In this document: positions 41,842 to 51,184 of the stretch, piece after piece | Layout: each line of letters starts with the position of its first letter | Numbering within the stretch: the first letter of the stretch is position 1 | DNA from: Paenibacillus sp. | Lineage (GTDB): Bacteria; Bacillota; Bacilli; Paenibacillales; YIM-B00363 | Direction: 5' to 3' | Assembly (NCBI RefSeq): GCF_031177825.1 | Contig: NZ_JAPSKE010000008.1 | Span: 183,304-247,303, forward strand | DNA: 64,000 nucleotides | Notes under the pieces: generated by a model | The model's input: only the letters and a program-made list of their open reading frames with translations | What the model was told of the DNA's origin: nothing | Database searches by the model: none | Position numbers and translations under genes: made by a program

Positions 41842-42857
41842 TGAAACGAGGGAAGCAGACCTGGCGTTTCGAAGAGCCGCCGGTCATCTTATCGCGGTCG
41901 GCCGTCGTCGGGCCGGTGGAAGGGGAGGGGCCGCTCGGCGCGGACTTCGACATCGTGCACGACGACTTGTTCGTCGGAGAGAAGTCTTGGGAGAAAGCCG
42001 AGCGGAAGCTGCTCGAGGAAGCGTCCATGCTCGCGGCGCAGAAAGCGGGCGTTCCGATCGACGAGGTCGACCTGTTCATCGGCGGCGATCTGCTGAACCA
42101 AATCGTGAGCGCGACATTCGCCTCCCGTACGTTCGGCATTCCGTATCTGGGCGTCTTCGGGGCGTGCTCCACGTCGATGGAGAGTCTCGCCCTCGCGGCG
42201 CTGGCCGTCTCGAGCGGCAACGCCGACCTCGTGCTCGCCGGTACGAGCAGCCATAATTGCACCGCGGAGAGGCAGTTCCGCTATCCGACGGAATACGGCT
42301 CGCAGAAGCCGCCTACGGCGCAAAACACGGTCACCGGCGCCGGCGCCGCGCTCGTCGGACGGCGCGGCGACGGTCCTCGCATCACGTCGGCCACCATCGG
42401 GAGAGTCATCGATCTCGGCATTACGGACCCGTTCAATATGGGCGCCGCGATGGCCCCGGCGGCGGTCGACACGATCACGGCGCATCTGGCCGATATGGAA
42501 GTGTCTCCGGGCCATTACGACCTGATCGTGACCGGCGACCTCGCGGCCGTCGGCCTCGCGATGGCGAAGGAGCTGTTCAAGAAGAACGGCGTGCCGATCG
42601 AGGAGACGGTATACGACGACTGCGGACTTCTCATGTACGACCGAGAGAAGCAGCAAGTGTTCGCCGGCGGCAGCGGCTGCGCCTGCTCCGCGGCCGTGAC
42701 GTACGGCCATCTGCTGAAGCGACTGGAGCGGGGAGAGCTGAACCGCATTCTCGTCGTCGCGACGGGATCGCTCCTGTCCCCGTTGACGGTCCAGCAAAAA
42801 GAAAGCATTCCTTGCATCGCCCACGCGGTGGCGATCGAAAGCGGAGGTGCGCGGTAA
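41841..42857 (+). CDS. spoVAD: Stage V sporulation protein AD
   Basis: The 338-aa soluble thiolase-fold protein binds dipicolinic acid and works on the cytoplasmic face of the SpoVA channel. Typical segments are KRGKQTWRFEEPPVILSRSA (split), GKEGPLG-like GEGPLGADFD, GACSTSMESLALAAL and AGTSSHNCTAERQFRYPTEYG. The start at 41841 shares the TGATG junction with spoVAC. It ends in TAATG with spoVAE, so all three are coupled. Confidence 0.93.
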   Translation: MKRGKQTWRFEEPPVILSRSAVVGPVEGEGPLGADFDIVHDDLFVGEKSWEKAERKLLEEASMLAAQKAGVPIDEVDLFIGGDLLNQIVSATFASRTFGIPYLGVFGACSTSMESLALAALAVSSGNADLVLAGTSSHNCTAERQFRYPTEYGSQKPPTAQNTVTGAGAALVGRRGDGPRITSATIGRVIDLGITDPFNMGAAMAPAAVDTITAHLADMEVSPGHYDLIVTGDLAAVGLAMAKELFKKNGVPIEETVYDDCGLLMYDREKQQVFAGGSGCACSAAVTYGHLLKRLERGELNRILVVATGSLLSPLTVQQKESIPCIAHAVAIESGGAR

Positions 42858-43222
42858 TGTTGGAAGCGTTCATGCCTTTCGTCTGGGCGTTCCTGGTCGG
42901 CGGCGCGATCTGCGTCGTCGGGCAGCTGATGTTCGACGTATTGAAGATGACCCCGGCGCATACGATGGTCACGCTCGTCGTCGCCGGCGCGATTCTCGAC
43001 GGAGTGGGTCTGTACGACCCGCTCATCGAGTTCGCGGGGGCCGGCGTTACGGTGCCGATTACAAGCTTCGGCAACTCGCTCGCGCACGGGGCGCTCACCG
43101 AGCTGAACACGACGGGAACGATCGGGCTCGTCAGCGGCATCTATCACTACACGAGCGCCGGCATCTCCGCGGCGATCGTCTTTTCCTTCTTCGCCGCGCT
43201 GCTCGTCCGCCCGAAGGGGTAG
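42857..43222 (+). CDS. spoVAE: Stage V sporulation protein AE
   Basis: The 121-aa membrane protein has four helices and the motif GAGVTVPITSFGNSLAHGAL, parallel to GAGTAVPVTGFANS in SpoVAC; the two proteins are related. It completes the membrane part of the dipicolinate channel. The cluster holds only spoVAC, AD and AE; spoVAA, spoVAB and spoVAF are not adjacent. Expression would be in the forespore under SigG, although no clean SigG promoter was found. Confidence 0.93.
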   Translation: MLEAFMPFVWAFLVGGAICVVGQLMFDVLKMTPAHTMVTLVVAGAILDGVGLYDPLIEFAGAGVTVPITSFGNSLAHGALTELNTTGTIGLVSGIYHYTSAGISAAIVFSFFAALLVRPKG

Positions 43223-43257
43223 GACGAGCCGGCGAAAGCGAGGGTCCGTACCGATTT

Positions 43258-43288
43258 CCGACCTTTCATTAGAAAGGTCGGTTTTTTT
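43258..43288 (+). terminator. Terminator of the spoVA operon
   Basis: CCGACCTTTC (43258-43267) and GAAAGGTCGG (43272-43281) form a 10-bp stem with loop ATTA, followed by seven T residues. It is a textbook intrinsic terminator. Confidence 0.93.
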
Positions 43289-43435
43289 CTCGGCGTTCTT
43301 TCCTCACCCTTTTCCCAATATCAACCAATCATATGGAAATCGTTACAAAAAAAATTAGAGACATCAAAGGTGTACCGGTCCCCTTCCTTTTAGTAATATG
43401 GATTTATAGTATGCACAATAGAGGAGGCACCGGAC

Positions 43436-44395
43436 ATGGAAACGCGTTTGGAAGACGACGTCCGCATCGTAACGGAATTAAAGCGGAACTTGGAGTCGTG
43501 CATTTATGGCAAGAGTGCCGAAATCGATCTCATGCTTACCGCGTTGCTCGCCGGGGGGCATGTTTTGGTAGAAGACGTTCCGGGGACGGGCAAGACGGTG
43601 CTGATCAAGGCGCTCGCCAAGTCGGTGCAAGCCCAATTCCGCCGCATCCAGTGCAACCCCGACCTGCTGCCTACCGATATTACGGGCGTATCGATCTACC
43701 ACCCGAAGACCGAAGCGTTCGAGTTCCGCCCGGGACCGATCATGACGAACATTCTCCTCATCGACGAAATCAACCGCGCCACGACGAAAACCCAATCCGC
43801 GCTGCTCGAAGCGATGGAAGAGCGGCACGTGACCGTGGACGGCGAGTTGTATCCGCTTCCGGAACCGTTCCTGCTGCTCGCGACGCAAAACCCGATCGAT
43901 TTCGAAGGAACGTACGTGCTGCCGGAGGCGCAGATGGACCGCTTCATGCTGAAGTTCGCCCTCGGTTATCCGGACGAGGATACGGAGCGGCGCATGGCGC
44001 AGGTACAGACGGTGTCCCGTCCGATCGACGAGCTGCAGCCGGTAACGGACGGCGCTAGATTGCTAGAATTACAGAACCGTGCGAAAACGATTCATATCGA
44101 GGACGCCGTCGGACATTACGCGGTGGAGCTCGTTCGGCGCACGCGGGAACATCGCCAGCTGCTGCTCGGCGCCAGCCCTCGCGCGACGCTCGCGCTGCTG
44201 TCGGCTTCGAAGGCGTACGCGTTCCTGCAAGGACGCGACTTCGTCATCCCGGACGACATCAAGTGGCTCGCCCCTTATGTGCTCGGACATCGACTCGTGC
44301 TGGAGACCGAAGCGAGACTGGAAGGCGTGACTGTGCAATCGATCCTCGAGTCGATCTTCCGGGACGCGAAGGTTCCGGTGCGATTGGAGCGATAA
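43436..44395 (+). CDS. MoxR family AAA+ ATPase
   Basis: The 319-aa ATPase has Walker A at residues 48-54 (VPGTGKT), Walker B LLIDEIN, the sensor segment LLLATQNPIDFEGTYVLPEAQMDRF and a C-terminal lid. MoxR proteins act as chaperones in assembly of DUF58/VWA partners. It forms an operon with a DUF58 gene (3 bp gap) and a membrane transglutaminase, a three-gene set widespread in Firmicutes. GAGGAGG precedes the ATG. Confidence 0.93.
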   Translation: METRLEDDVRIVTELKRNLESCIYGKSAEIDLMLTALLAGGHVLVEDVPGTGKTVLIKALAKSVQAQFRRIQCNPDLLPTDITGVSIYHPKTEAFEFRPGPIMTNILLIDEINRATTKTQSALLEAMEERHVTVDGELYPLPEPFLLLATQNPIDFEGTYVLPEAQMDRFMLKFALGYPDEDTERRMAQVQTVSRPIDELQPVTDGARLLELQNRAKTIHIEDAVGHYAVELVRRTREHRQLLLGASPRATLALLSASKAYAFLQGRDFVIPDDIKWLAPYVLGHRLVLETEARLEGVTVQSILESIFRDAKVPVRLER

Positions 44396-44398
44396 CGC

Positions 44399-45634
44399 AT
44401 GCAGCGAGCCCCCAGAACGATCCGCTGGTCCGCGAAAGCTTGGGGACTGGCGCTGTGCGTCGTGTCGTGTCTGTTTTTCGTAGCGTTCCAAGGCGGCAAG
44501 CTGAGTCTGATGTTGTTGATCATCATTACCTGTTTATCCGTATACTTGCTGCTCGGCCGGTGGAGCGGCATCTCCTCGGCGAGAGGCCGGCGGGAGATCG
44601 GCGGCGTCGCCGGCGGCGCGATGCTGCAGGCCGGCAGCGCGCTGAAAGCGAACATCCGTGTGGACATTCCGGGCTTCTGGCCGATTCCGTACGTGACCGT
44701 GAAGGATAAGCTGACGAAGTTCGGGGGCGAAAGCCAAGTGTACGAAGGCACGTTCGTTCCGGATTGGAAGCGGCGCGGCGAGCTGTCGTACGTGACGCCG
44801 CCCCTCGGCCGCGGGTTGTATAAATTCGAGAACGTCGAATGCGTGACGCAGGACATCTTCGGCCTGTTCGAGCACGCCGGCGTCATCTCGATGCCGCTGA
44901 CGTTCAGCGTGCTGCCGCGTACGGTGGCCATCCCCGAGTGGCGGCAGCTTCGCACCCTGTTCAAGGGCAACCACCAGCAATCGTCGGTGAACGGCTCGCA
45001 GCGGGAGACGACGCAAATCAACGGCGTCCGCGAATACATCTACGGCGACCGGCTTGCGAAGGTGCACTGGCGGGCGACGGCGCGGACGGGGCATTGGAAG
45101 TCCAAGGAGTTCGAGCGGGAGTCGCTGCCGAAGCTGACGATCGTGCTCGACCGCCAGACGAACGTCTACCGGTCGAGCGAGCAGTTCGAGCTCGCGGTGT
45201 CCGTCGCGGCTTCGCTGCTGCAGTTCGCGGCGAAGCGCGGCATGTCGACGGGCTTCCTGTCCGTCGGCGGCGGGCGGGTCTTCCACGAGACGCCGGGGGG
45301 CTACGAGACGAGGGGACGGATCGAAAAGCATCTGATCGAGGTGCAGCCGGACCCGAACGGCGATCCGTCCCGCGCACTGCGCGACCGCTCGCGGCTTCCG
45401 TCGAGCGGCGGCCTCGTTCTCTTGGTCAGCCCGCAACGGGGCGAGTCGATCCTGAAGGCGCTGAAGTGGCTGGACGTCAACGGCGTCAGCGCCTGTCACA
45501 TGCGGATCGGCTCGGAAGGGAACGGCAAGACGAAGGACGATTGGTCCGCCGCGCTGCGCTCGGTCGGCATAGCGTCTTATACCGTGCAGCAGCTCGACGA
45601 ATTGCCGCTATTGTTAGGGGGGAAGGGCGCATGA
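44399..45634 (+). CDS. DUF58 domain protein
   Basis: The 411-aa protein has two close N-terminal membrane helices (about 15-52) and a long cytoplasmic or surface part. The DUF58 signature is GVREYIYGDRLAKVHWRATARTG near residue 210, followed by a von Willebrand A-like fold (LTIVLDRQTN). It is the usual partner of MoxR ATPases. It overlaps the transglutaminase start by 4 bp. Precise function is unknown in the family. Confidence 0.9.
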   Translation: MQRAPRTIRWSAKAWGLALCVVSCLFFVAFQGGKLSLMLLIIITCLSVYLLLGRWSGISSARGRREIGGVAGGAMLQAGSALKANIRVDIPGFWPIPYVTVKDKLTKFGGESQVYEGTFVPDWKRRGELSYVTPPLGRGLYKFENVECVTQDIFGLFEHAGVISMPLTFSVLPRTVAIPEWRQLRTLFKGNHQQSSVNGSQRETTQINGVREYIYGDRLAKVHWRATARTGHWKSKEFERESLPKLTIVLDRQTNVYRSSEQFELAVSVAASLLQFAAKRGMSTGFLSVGGGRVFHETPGGYETRGRIEKHLIEVQPDPNGDPSRALRDRSRLPSSGGLVLLVSPQRGESILKALKWLDVNGVSACHMRIGSEGNGKTKDDWSAALRSVGIASYTVQQLDELPLLLGGKGA

Positions 45635-47883
45635 CGTTATGGCGCTTTCCCGCGGAGCGGCATTCGCTGCGTCCCGGCGCGGCGATCTCGCGTTGGCTGC
45701 TCGCCGATTGGCATGACAAGGCGCTGCAACTGTTCCTGGGCATCTTCCTATATCAATACGTCGTTTGGTTCGACTTCTATTGGCTGAACGAGACGGTGTC
45801 CATCGTCGGTCGCGCGTTCGTCGCGACGCTCTTGATCTCCTGGCTCGTACCGAAATACGTCTGGGTTCGCGGCGTTCTCGCGCTTGCCGCCTGCATCTAC
45901 CAGACCGCGGTCGTCGTGCGGCCGGGGCCGGTCCGAGACGTTCCCGACCATTGGCTCGGTTGGGCGCTCGGGGCGATCGAATACTTGCTGCGGCTCAGTC
46001 CGTTCCTTTGGTTCGCGGTCGGGGCATGGGCGGCGTATACGTTCGTTCATTGGTATATCAAGAGCAAGTGGCGGTTGTTTTCCGTCATGAGCTGCAGCGT
46101 CGTGCTGTTTTGCGTCGTCGATTCGTTCAGCTTGTTCCGCTTGTGGGAGCAGGTCGCGATCATGATCGGCTGCGGTCTCATGATGCTCGTCGTATTCCAC
46201 TTGAAGCAGCTTAAGGAACGCGATCCGGACGGCTACGACAACCTCGTCAGCTACCCGGTGCCGATCACGGTCATGATCGTAACGATCGTAACCGCGTCGC
46301 TGGCGCTCGGCGTGCTGGCCCCGAGCATCCGGCCGATCATCATGGACCCGTATACCGCGTGGAAGACGGCGCAAGGCGAGGTCGTGCCGGCGTTCAGCAG
46401 CGGCCCCGGCTTCGCGGCGCTGAGTCTCGGCAGCTCCGCGTCGGGCTACAGCCGCAACGACTCTTCGCTCGGCGGCGCGTTCAACTTCGATTACACGCCG
46501 GTGTTCACCGTCGACGCCTCGAGAAGAAGCTACTGGCGCGGGGAAACCCGCTCGCTGTATACCGGCAGCGGCTGGGAGCCGTCGACGTTCACGGAGCGGA
46601 ACAACCTGGTGCCGCTGGCGATGGAGCCGGACTACCCGGTAGCGCCGGCGGCCGGCGGGCTCGATACGATCGAGGTGACGCAAACGTACCGCATTCTCGA
46701 AGGCAAATCGTTCCCCGTGCTGTTCGGCGCTCCGTATCCGCAGAAGGTGGAGCCGGGCGTGTTCAACGGCGAGACGGTGTCGCTCGGGCGAGGGTTCTGG
46801 GACACCGACAACCAGACGATGCTCTGGGCCGAGCGCGACGACTTCCCGTACCCGCTGACGTATTCGGTGACGTCCTCGATGCCCGTCATCGACGAAGAGA
46901 AGTTGAAGACGGCGCCGCCGGTCGAGCCGACGCGGGAGCTTCGGGAATATTTGCGATTGCCGGAAGAGCTGCCGCAGCGAATCGCCGACTTGGCCGCGCA
47001 GGTGACCGCGGAGGCGGCGAGCCCGTACGAAAAGGCGAGAGCGCTCGAGACATACTTGTCCCTCACGTTCCCGTACACGAACGAGCCCGACCTGACCAAA
47101 CGTCAAAGCGCGGATTTCGTAGACAGCTTCCTGTTCGAGGTCCAAGAAGGCTACTGCGATTATTTCTCCACGGCGATGGTCGTGATGGCGCGCACGCTCG
47201 GCCTCCCCGCCCGTTGGGTGAAGGGCTACGCGCCGGGACAATCGAGCAACGACGTCATCTTCGAGCAATATTTGCCCGGCGAAGACGTCGATCTGGACGG
47301 ACCCGGCACGTTCACGGTGCGGAACTCCGACGCTCACTCTTGGGCGGAAGTGTATTTCGAAGGCTACGGATGGATTCCGTTCGAGCCGACGTCCGGCTTC
47401 TCCCTGCCGATCGTACAGGTCGAGAACGAAGCCGAAGTCGCGCTGCCGGAGGACCTGCCGGCCGTAGAAGCGGCGGCGCCCGTCGCGGAAGCGGAATCCG
47501 GCTCCGGCGCGCGCGGTTGGATCGTCGCGGCGATCGTCGCGGCCGCAGCCGCGGGCGCGGTCGTATACTTCGCGATTCGGTACCAATGGCTGACGCTGCT
47601 CCGCACGCGGACGTTCAGCAAGTCGCCGAACTACAACGTAAAGCTGCTGGCCGACGTCGAACGGCTGATGGCGCGCTTCAAGCGCAAGGGTCTGTCTTGG
47701 TCGGAGCATGAGACGTTCCGGGAGATGACCGCGCGGTGGAAGACGCAGCATACATGGCTGCAGAAAGACTTGGAGTCGCTGCTCGCCGCGTTCGAAAAAG
47801 CGAAGTACAGCGGCGCGCGGCTGACGGAAGAGGAATACCAGCATGCGGAGCTTCGCATCCGCAAGCTCCGGGAAAGCTTGTAA
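45631..47883 (+). CDS. Membrane transglutaminase-like protein (TgpA type)
   Basis: The 750-aa protein starts with about six to seven membrane helices (40-240). An extracellular transglutaminase domain follows with catalytic Cys509 in EGYCDYFSTAM, His569 in DAHSWAEVYF and the downstream acidic residue in WIPFEPTSGF. A final helix at about 630-650 and a charged cytoplasmic tail complete it. It may cross-link or cleave surface proteins; substrates are unknown. The ATG at 45631 lies in the ATGA overlap with the DUF58 gene. Confidence 0.9.
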   Translation: MTLWRFPAERHSLRPGAAISRWLLADWHDKALQLFLGIFLYQYVVWFDFYWLNETVSIVGRAFVATLLISWLVPKYVWVRGVLALAACIYQTAVVVRPGPVRDVPDHWLGWALGAIEYLLRLSPFLWFAVGAWAAYTFVHWYIKSKWRLFSVMSCSVVLFCVVDSFSLFRLWEQVAIMIGCGLMMLVVFHLKQLKERDPDGYDNLVSYPVPITVMIVTIVTASLALGVLAPSIRPIIMDPYTAWKTAQGEVVPAFSSGPGFAALSLGSSASGYSRNDSSLGGAFNFDYTPVFTVDASRRSYWRGETRSLYTGSGWEPSTFTERNNLVPLAMEPDYPVAPAAGGLDTIEVTQTYRILEGKSFPVLFGAPYPQKVEPGVFNGETVSLGRGFWDTDNQTMLWAERDDFPYPLTYSVTSSMPVIDEEKLKTAPPVEPTRELREYLRLPEELPQRIADLAAQVTAEAASPYEKARALETYLSLTFPYTNEPDLTKRQSADFVDSFLFEVQEGYCDYFSTAMVVMARTLGLPARWVKGYAPGQSSNDVIFEQYLPGEDVDLDGPGTFTVRNSDAHSWAEVYFEGYGWIPFEPTSGFSLPIVQVENEAEVALPEDLPAVEAAAPVAEAESGSGARGWIVAAIVAAAAAGAVVYFAIRYQWLTLLRTRTFSKSPNYNVKLLADVERLMARFKRKGLSWSEHETFREMTARWKTQHTWLQKDLESLLAAFEKAKYSGARLTEEEYQHAELRIRKLRESL

Positions 47884-47897
47884 TCATCCTATCGCAA

Positions 47898-47939
47898 GAA
47901 CCGCCCCGAGCCTTCAAGGCTTCGGGGCGGTTCGCTTTT
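47898..47939 (+). terminator. Terminator of the moxR operon
   Basis: GAACCGCCCCGA and its complement TCGGGGCGGTTC with an inner GCCTT/AAGGC pair form a long stem followed by GCTTTT. Confidence 0.85.
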
Positions 47940-47967
47940 GGCGCGTGCGGGCAAATTATGGTATGAT
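47938..47967 (+). promoter_or_regulatory. Promoter of the yqeG-yqeM operon
   Basis: TTGGCG (47938-47943) and TATGAT (47962-47967) are 18 bp apart, just past the terminator of the previous operon and 35 bp before yqeG. Confidence 0.6.
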
Positions 47968-48001
47968 GTGTCGCAAGAAACCATGCTCGGAGGGAACGCT
48001 T

Positions 48002-48514
48002 TTGCTACAGTTGATGCTGCCGAAGCAGACGGTTCGCACGATTTACGATATCGACCTGGCGGCGCTTAAGGCCAGCGGCATTCGAGGCATCATGACCGAC
48101 CTCGACAACACGCTCGTCGGCGCGAAGGTGCCGCTCGCCACGCCGGAGCTCGGCGCTTGGCTCGAAGGCGTGCGCGCGGAAGGCTTTCAGGTCGTCGTCG
48201 TTTCCAATAACAACGAAGCTCGGGTTCGGGCGTTCGCGGAGCCGCTTCGGCTGCCGTTCGTCTCTCGGGCCAAGAAGCCGCTGAACGCGGCGTTCGCGAA
48301 GGCGCTCGGGATCATGGGACTGCGCCCTCACGAAGCGGCCATCGTCGGCGATCAGATGATGACCGACGTGCTCGGCGGCAACCGGCTCGGTCTGTTTACG
48401 ATTCTCGTCGAGCCGATCGCGAAGTCCGAGGAGAGCTGGGTGACGCGCAACGTCAATCGAAATTTAGAACGGGCCTTCCTCTCGAGGCTCCGGAAGAAAG
48501 GGTGGCTACCTTAA
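48002..48514 (+). CDS. yqeG: YqeG family HAD phosphatase
   Basis: This 170-aa HAD superfamily IIIA protein has the nucleophile motif TDLDNTLVG (Asp33, Asp35), the VVSNNNEARV segment and the Mg-binding VGDQMMTDVLGGN. Archetypes are phosphatases of uncertain substrate. The TTG at 48002 is chosen because GGAGGG is 7 nt upstream; an internal ATG at 48014 is possible. It heads the conserved run that continues with yqeH, aroE, nadD, yqeK, rsfS and yqeM. Confidence 0.9.
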   Translation: MLQLMLPKQTVRTIYDIDLAALKASGIRGIMTDLDNTLVGAKVPLATPELGAWLEGVRAEGFQVVVVSNNNEARVRAFAEPLRLPFVSRAKKPLNAAFAKALGIMGLRPHEAAIVGDQMMTDVLGGNRLGLFTILVEPIAKSEESWVTRNVNRNLERAFLSRLRKKGWLP

Positions 48515-49639
48515 GTGGCGAAACCGAACGCGCCGGCCGGACCGCGATGCGCCGGCTGCGGCATCGCGGTGCAGGCGGAGAACAAAGGGGCGCTCGGCTA
48601 CGTGCCGAAGGCGGCGCTCGAACGGTCTCCGCTCGTATGTCAGCGGTGTTTCCGCATGAAGCATTACAACGAGGCGTCCAGCGTGACGCCCGACCAAGGC
48701 GAATTTCTGCGTCTGTTGAACGGCGTCGGGGGGACGGATAGTCTCGTCGTCCACATCGTCGACATCTACGACTTCGAGGGCAGCCTGATCGGCGGCTTGC
48801 AGCGGTTCGTCGGCGCGAATCCGGTCGTGCTCGTCGTCAACAAGATCGACCTGCTGCCGCCGGGCATCAATCCGAACCGCATCCGCAATTGGGTGCAGCA
48901 GCGCGCCAAGGAGGAAGGGCTTCGGACCGTCGAGGTGCTGCTCGTGAGCGCGAAGCGCGGCACCGGCTTCGAGCGTCTCGCGGAGACGCTCGAGTCGCAC
49001 CGACGGGGGCGGGACGTCTACATCGTCGGCGCGACGAACGTCGGCAAGTCGTCGCTCGTCAACCGGCTGATCGCCGATTACAGCGATCTCGACGCCGAGG
49101 TGACGGTGTCCTCGTATCCGGGCACGACGCTCGACCTCATTCATATTCCGCTCGACGACGAAGCGAGCGTCATCGACACTCCAGGAATCGTCTACGATTC
49201 TCGGTTGACGGAGCGCGTGCCGAAGGCGTACCTCGACATGATCGTGCCGAACAAGCCGGTGAAGCCGGCGACGTATCAGCTCGATGCGGAGCAGACGCTG
49301 TATTTCGGCGCGCTCGCCCGGTTCGACTTCGTCGAGGGGGCGCATCAGTCGTTCACGTGTTACGTCAGCCCGTCGCTCACGATTCATCGGACGAAGCTCG
49401 CGCGGGCGGACGAGTTGTACGCGGACCACGCCGGGGAGCTGCTGCAGCCGCCGACGAAGGAAGACTTGGCATCGATGCCGCCGCTGACGAAGCACCGCTT
49501 CCGGATTAAACCTGGGGAAGAAGCGGACTTGTATATTTCGGGCCTCGGCTGGATCCGCGCGAACGGCAAGAGCGGCGCGATCGTAGACGTACACGCGCCG
49601 AAGGGCGTCAAGACGATTATGAGACCCGCGTTGATCTGA
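48515..49639 (+). CDS. yqeH: Ribosome biogenesis GTPase YqeH
   Basis: The 374-aa circularly permuted GTPase acts in 30S subunit assembly. An N-terminal zinc finger (Cys12, Cys15, Cys42, Cys45) is followed by the G motifs in permuted order: NKIDLL, then SAKRG, then GATNVGKSSL, then DTPG. A GTG start directly follows the yqeG stop, with AAAGGGTGG as ribosome binding site. The C-terminal RNA-binding region ends KGVKTIMRP. Confidence 0.95.
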   Translation: MAKPNAPAGPRCAGCGIAVQAENKGALGYVPKAALERSPLVCQRCFRMKHYNEASSVTPDQGEFLRLLNGVGGTDSLVVHIVDIYDFEGSLIGGLQRFVGANPVVLVVNKIDLLPPGINPNRIRNWVQQRAKEEGLRTVEVLLVSAKRGTGFERLAETLESHRRGRDVYIVGATNVGKSSLVNRLIADYSDLDAEVTVSSYPGTTLDLIHIPLDDEASVIDTPGIVYDSRLTERVPKAYLDMIVPNKPVKPATYQLDAEQTLYFGALARFDFVEGAHQSFTCYVSPSLTIHRTKLARADELYADHAGELLQPPTKEDLASMPPLTKHRFRIKPGEEADLYISGLGWIRANGKSGAIVDVHAPKGVKTIMRPALI

Positions 49640-49685
49640 TTCATTCGAGTCGGGCGGACGAGGGAGAGCTAAGGGGAGACGGCGG

Positions 49686-50579
49686 TTGGAGAAAGAGCAC
49701 ATTACGCAAGGCTTGCGCGTCGACAGCTACACGGCGTTATACGGCGTGTTCGGCGATCCGGTCCGGCATTCGCGCTCGCCGATCATGCTCGGGCGCGCCT
49801 TCGCGGAGACGGGCACGAACGCGGCGTACGTCGCGTTCCATGTAAAGCCGGAGGCGCTCGGGGACGCGGTGCGCGGCGTTCGCTCTCTCGGTCTCCGGGG
49901 CGTGAACGTCACGATTCCGCATAAGGTCGAAGTCATGCAGTACCTCGACGAGATCGACGAGACGGCGCGGGTCATCGGCGCCGTGAACACGATCGTCAAC
50001 CGGGACGGTCGACTCGTCGGCTACAATACGGACGGCATCGGCTATGTTCGTTCGCTTAAGGAAGAGACCGGCCGATCGCTTCGCGGCGCCCGCATTCTTC
50101 TGCTCGGCGCGGGCGGGGCGTCCCGCGGCGTCGGTTACGCGCTCGCGAAGGAGGAGCCCGCCCGCTTGATCGTGGCGAATCGGACTGAAGGCAAGGCGTC
50201 CGAGCTCGCTCGCGAGCTCGGCGCCGTCGCGGATACGCAAGGAATCGGCTGGGAAGGAATCGACCATATTATAGGCAACGTGGATATCATCATCAATACG
50301 ACGCCGATCGGCATGCATCCGGTCACGGACGCGACGCCGATCGATCCCGCCTCGATCCGAAGCGGGACGGTCGTCAGCGATTTGATTTACAACCCGCTGA
50401 AGACGAAGCTGCTCGTCGAAGCGGAGGCGGCGGGACTCGTCGTCCACGGCGGTCTCGGCATGTTCGTCTATCAGGGCGCGTACGCGTTCGAGTATTGGAC
50501 CGGCTTGCCGGCGCCGGTCGCGGCGATGCGCGAGGCGGTGCTCGAGACGTTCGAGCCTACGGCGGGTACGGGCGCATGA
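49686..50579 (+). CDS. aroE: Shikimate dehydrogenase
   Basis: The 297-aa enzyme reduces 3-dehydroshikimate to shikimate with NADPH in the aromatic amino-acid pathway. Shikimate is bound by Ser29 and Ser31 (HSRSPIM) with catalytic Lys80 (VTIPHK) and Asp116 (YNTDGIG). The cofactor loop is GAGGASRG. A TTG start at 49686 follows AGGGGAG. Its stop overlaps the nadD start; the yhbY gene that lies between aroE and nadD in Bacillus subtilis is absent. Confidence 0.95.
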   Translation: MEKEHITQGLRVDSYTALYGVFGDPVRHSRSPIMLGRAFAETGTNAAYVAFHVKPEALGDAVRGVRSLGLRGVNVTIPHKVEVMQYLDEIDETARVIGAVNTIVNRDGRLVGYNTDGIGYVRSLKEETGRSLRGARILLLGAGGASRGVGYALAKEEPARLIVANRTEGKASELARELGAVADTQGIGWEGIDHIIGNVDIIINTTPIGMHPVTDATPIDPASIRSGTVVSDLIYNPLKTKLLVEAEAAGLVVHGGLGMFVYQGAYAFEYWTGLPAPVAAMREAVLETFEPTAGTGA

Positions 50580-51184
50580 AGCGGCGCGTCGGACTGATGG
50601 GCGGCACGTTCGATCCCGTGCACGTCGGTCACTTGGTCGCCGCGGAGCGCGCGATCGAGGCCGGCGGTCTCGACGAGGTTCGCTTCATGCCGACGTTCCG
50701 CCCGCCGCATAAGACTTCGCGCCCGGGAGGGACGCCGGAGGAACGGCGCGAGATGGTCGAGCTCGCGATTCAAGACAACCCTCGCTTCCGTCTCGAGACG
50801 ATCGAGCTCGACCGCGGAGGCGTCTCGTATGCGGTCGAGACGGCGGAGGCGCTCTCGAAGCGCGAGCCGGATTGCGAGTTCGTCTGGATCGTCGGCGGCG
50901 ATATGGTGCTGTATTTGCCCCAGTGGCACCGCATCGAGGACGTCGCGGCGCAGGTAACGTTCCTTGGGCTGACCCGTCCCGGATATCCCGTCGCGACCGA
51001 GCAGCTGCCGCCGTACTTGCGGACGCGCGTAACGCTCGCGGATATGCCGGCGCTCGAGGTGTCGTCGACGGACATCCGCGAGCGGCGCGAACGGGGGCTG
51101 TCGATCCGGTACGTCGTAACGGAGCCGGTGCGGCGGTATATCGAGGAGAGGGGGCTCTACGTTCATGCGGATGAGCGTCGATGA
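50576..51184 (+). CDS. nadD: Nicotinate-nucleotide adenylyltransferase
   Basis: The 202-aa enzyme joins nicotinate mononucleotide and ATP in NAD synthesis. Its nucleotidyltransferase motif is GGTFDPVHVGHL at 9-20 and the second motif is VSSTDIRERR. The ATG at 50576 lies in the overlap with aroE. It overlaps yqeK by 20 bp at the other end. Confidence 0.95.
   Translation: MKRRVGLMGGTFDPVHVGHLVAAERAIEAGGLDEVRFMPTFRPPHKTSRPGGTPEERREMVELAIQDNPRFRLETIELDRGGVSYAVETAEALSKREPDCEFVWIVGGDMVLYLPQWHRIEDVAAQVTFLGLTRPGYPVATEQLPPYLRTRVTLADMPALEVSSTDIRERRERGLSIRYVVTEPVRRYIEERGLYVHADERR

Noticed and set aside
43340..43355. cre-like sequence upstream of moxR
   Set aside because: The central CG is out of register with the flanking half-sites, leaving several mismatches to the consensus.
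45748..47844. 698-codon open frame on the minus strand
   Set aside because: Antisense to the transglutaminase gene, whose catalytic Cys and His motifs are intact on the plus strand.
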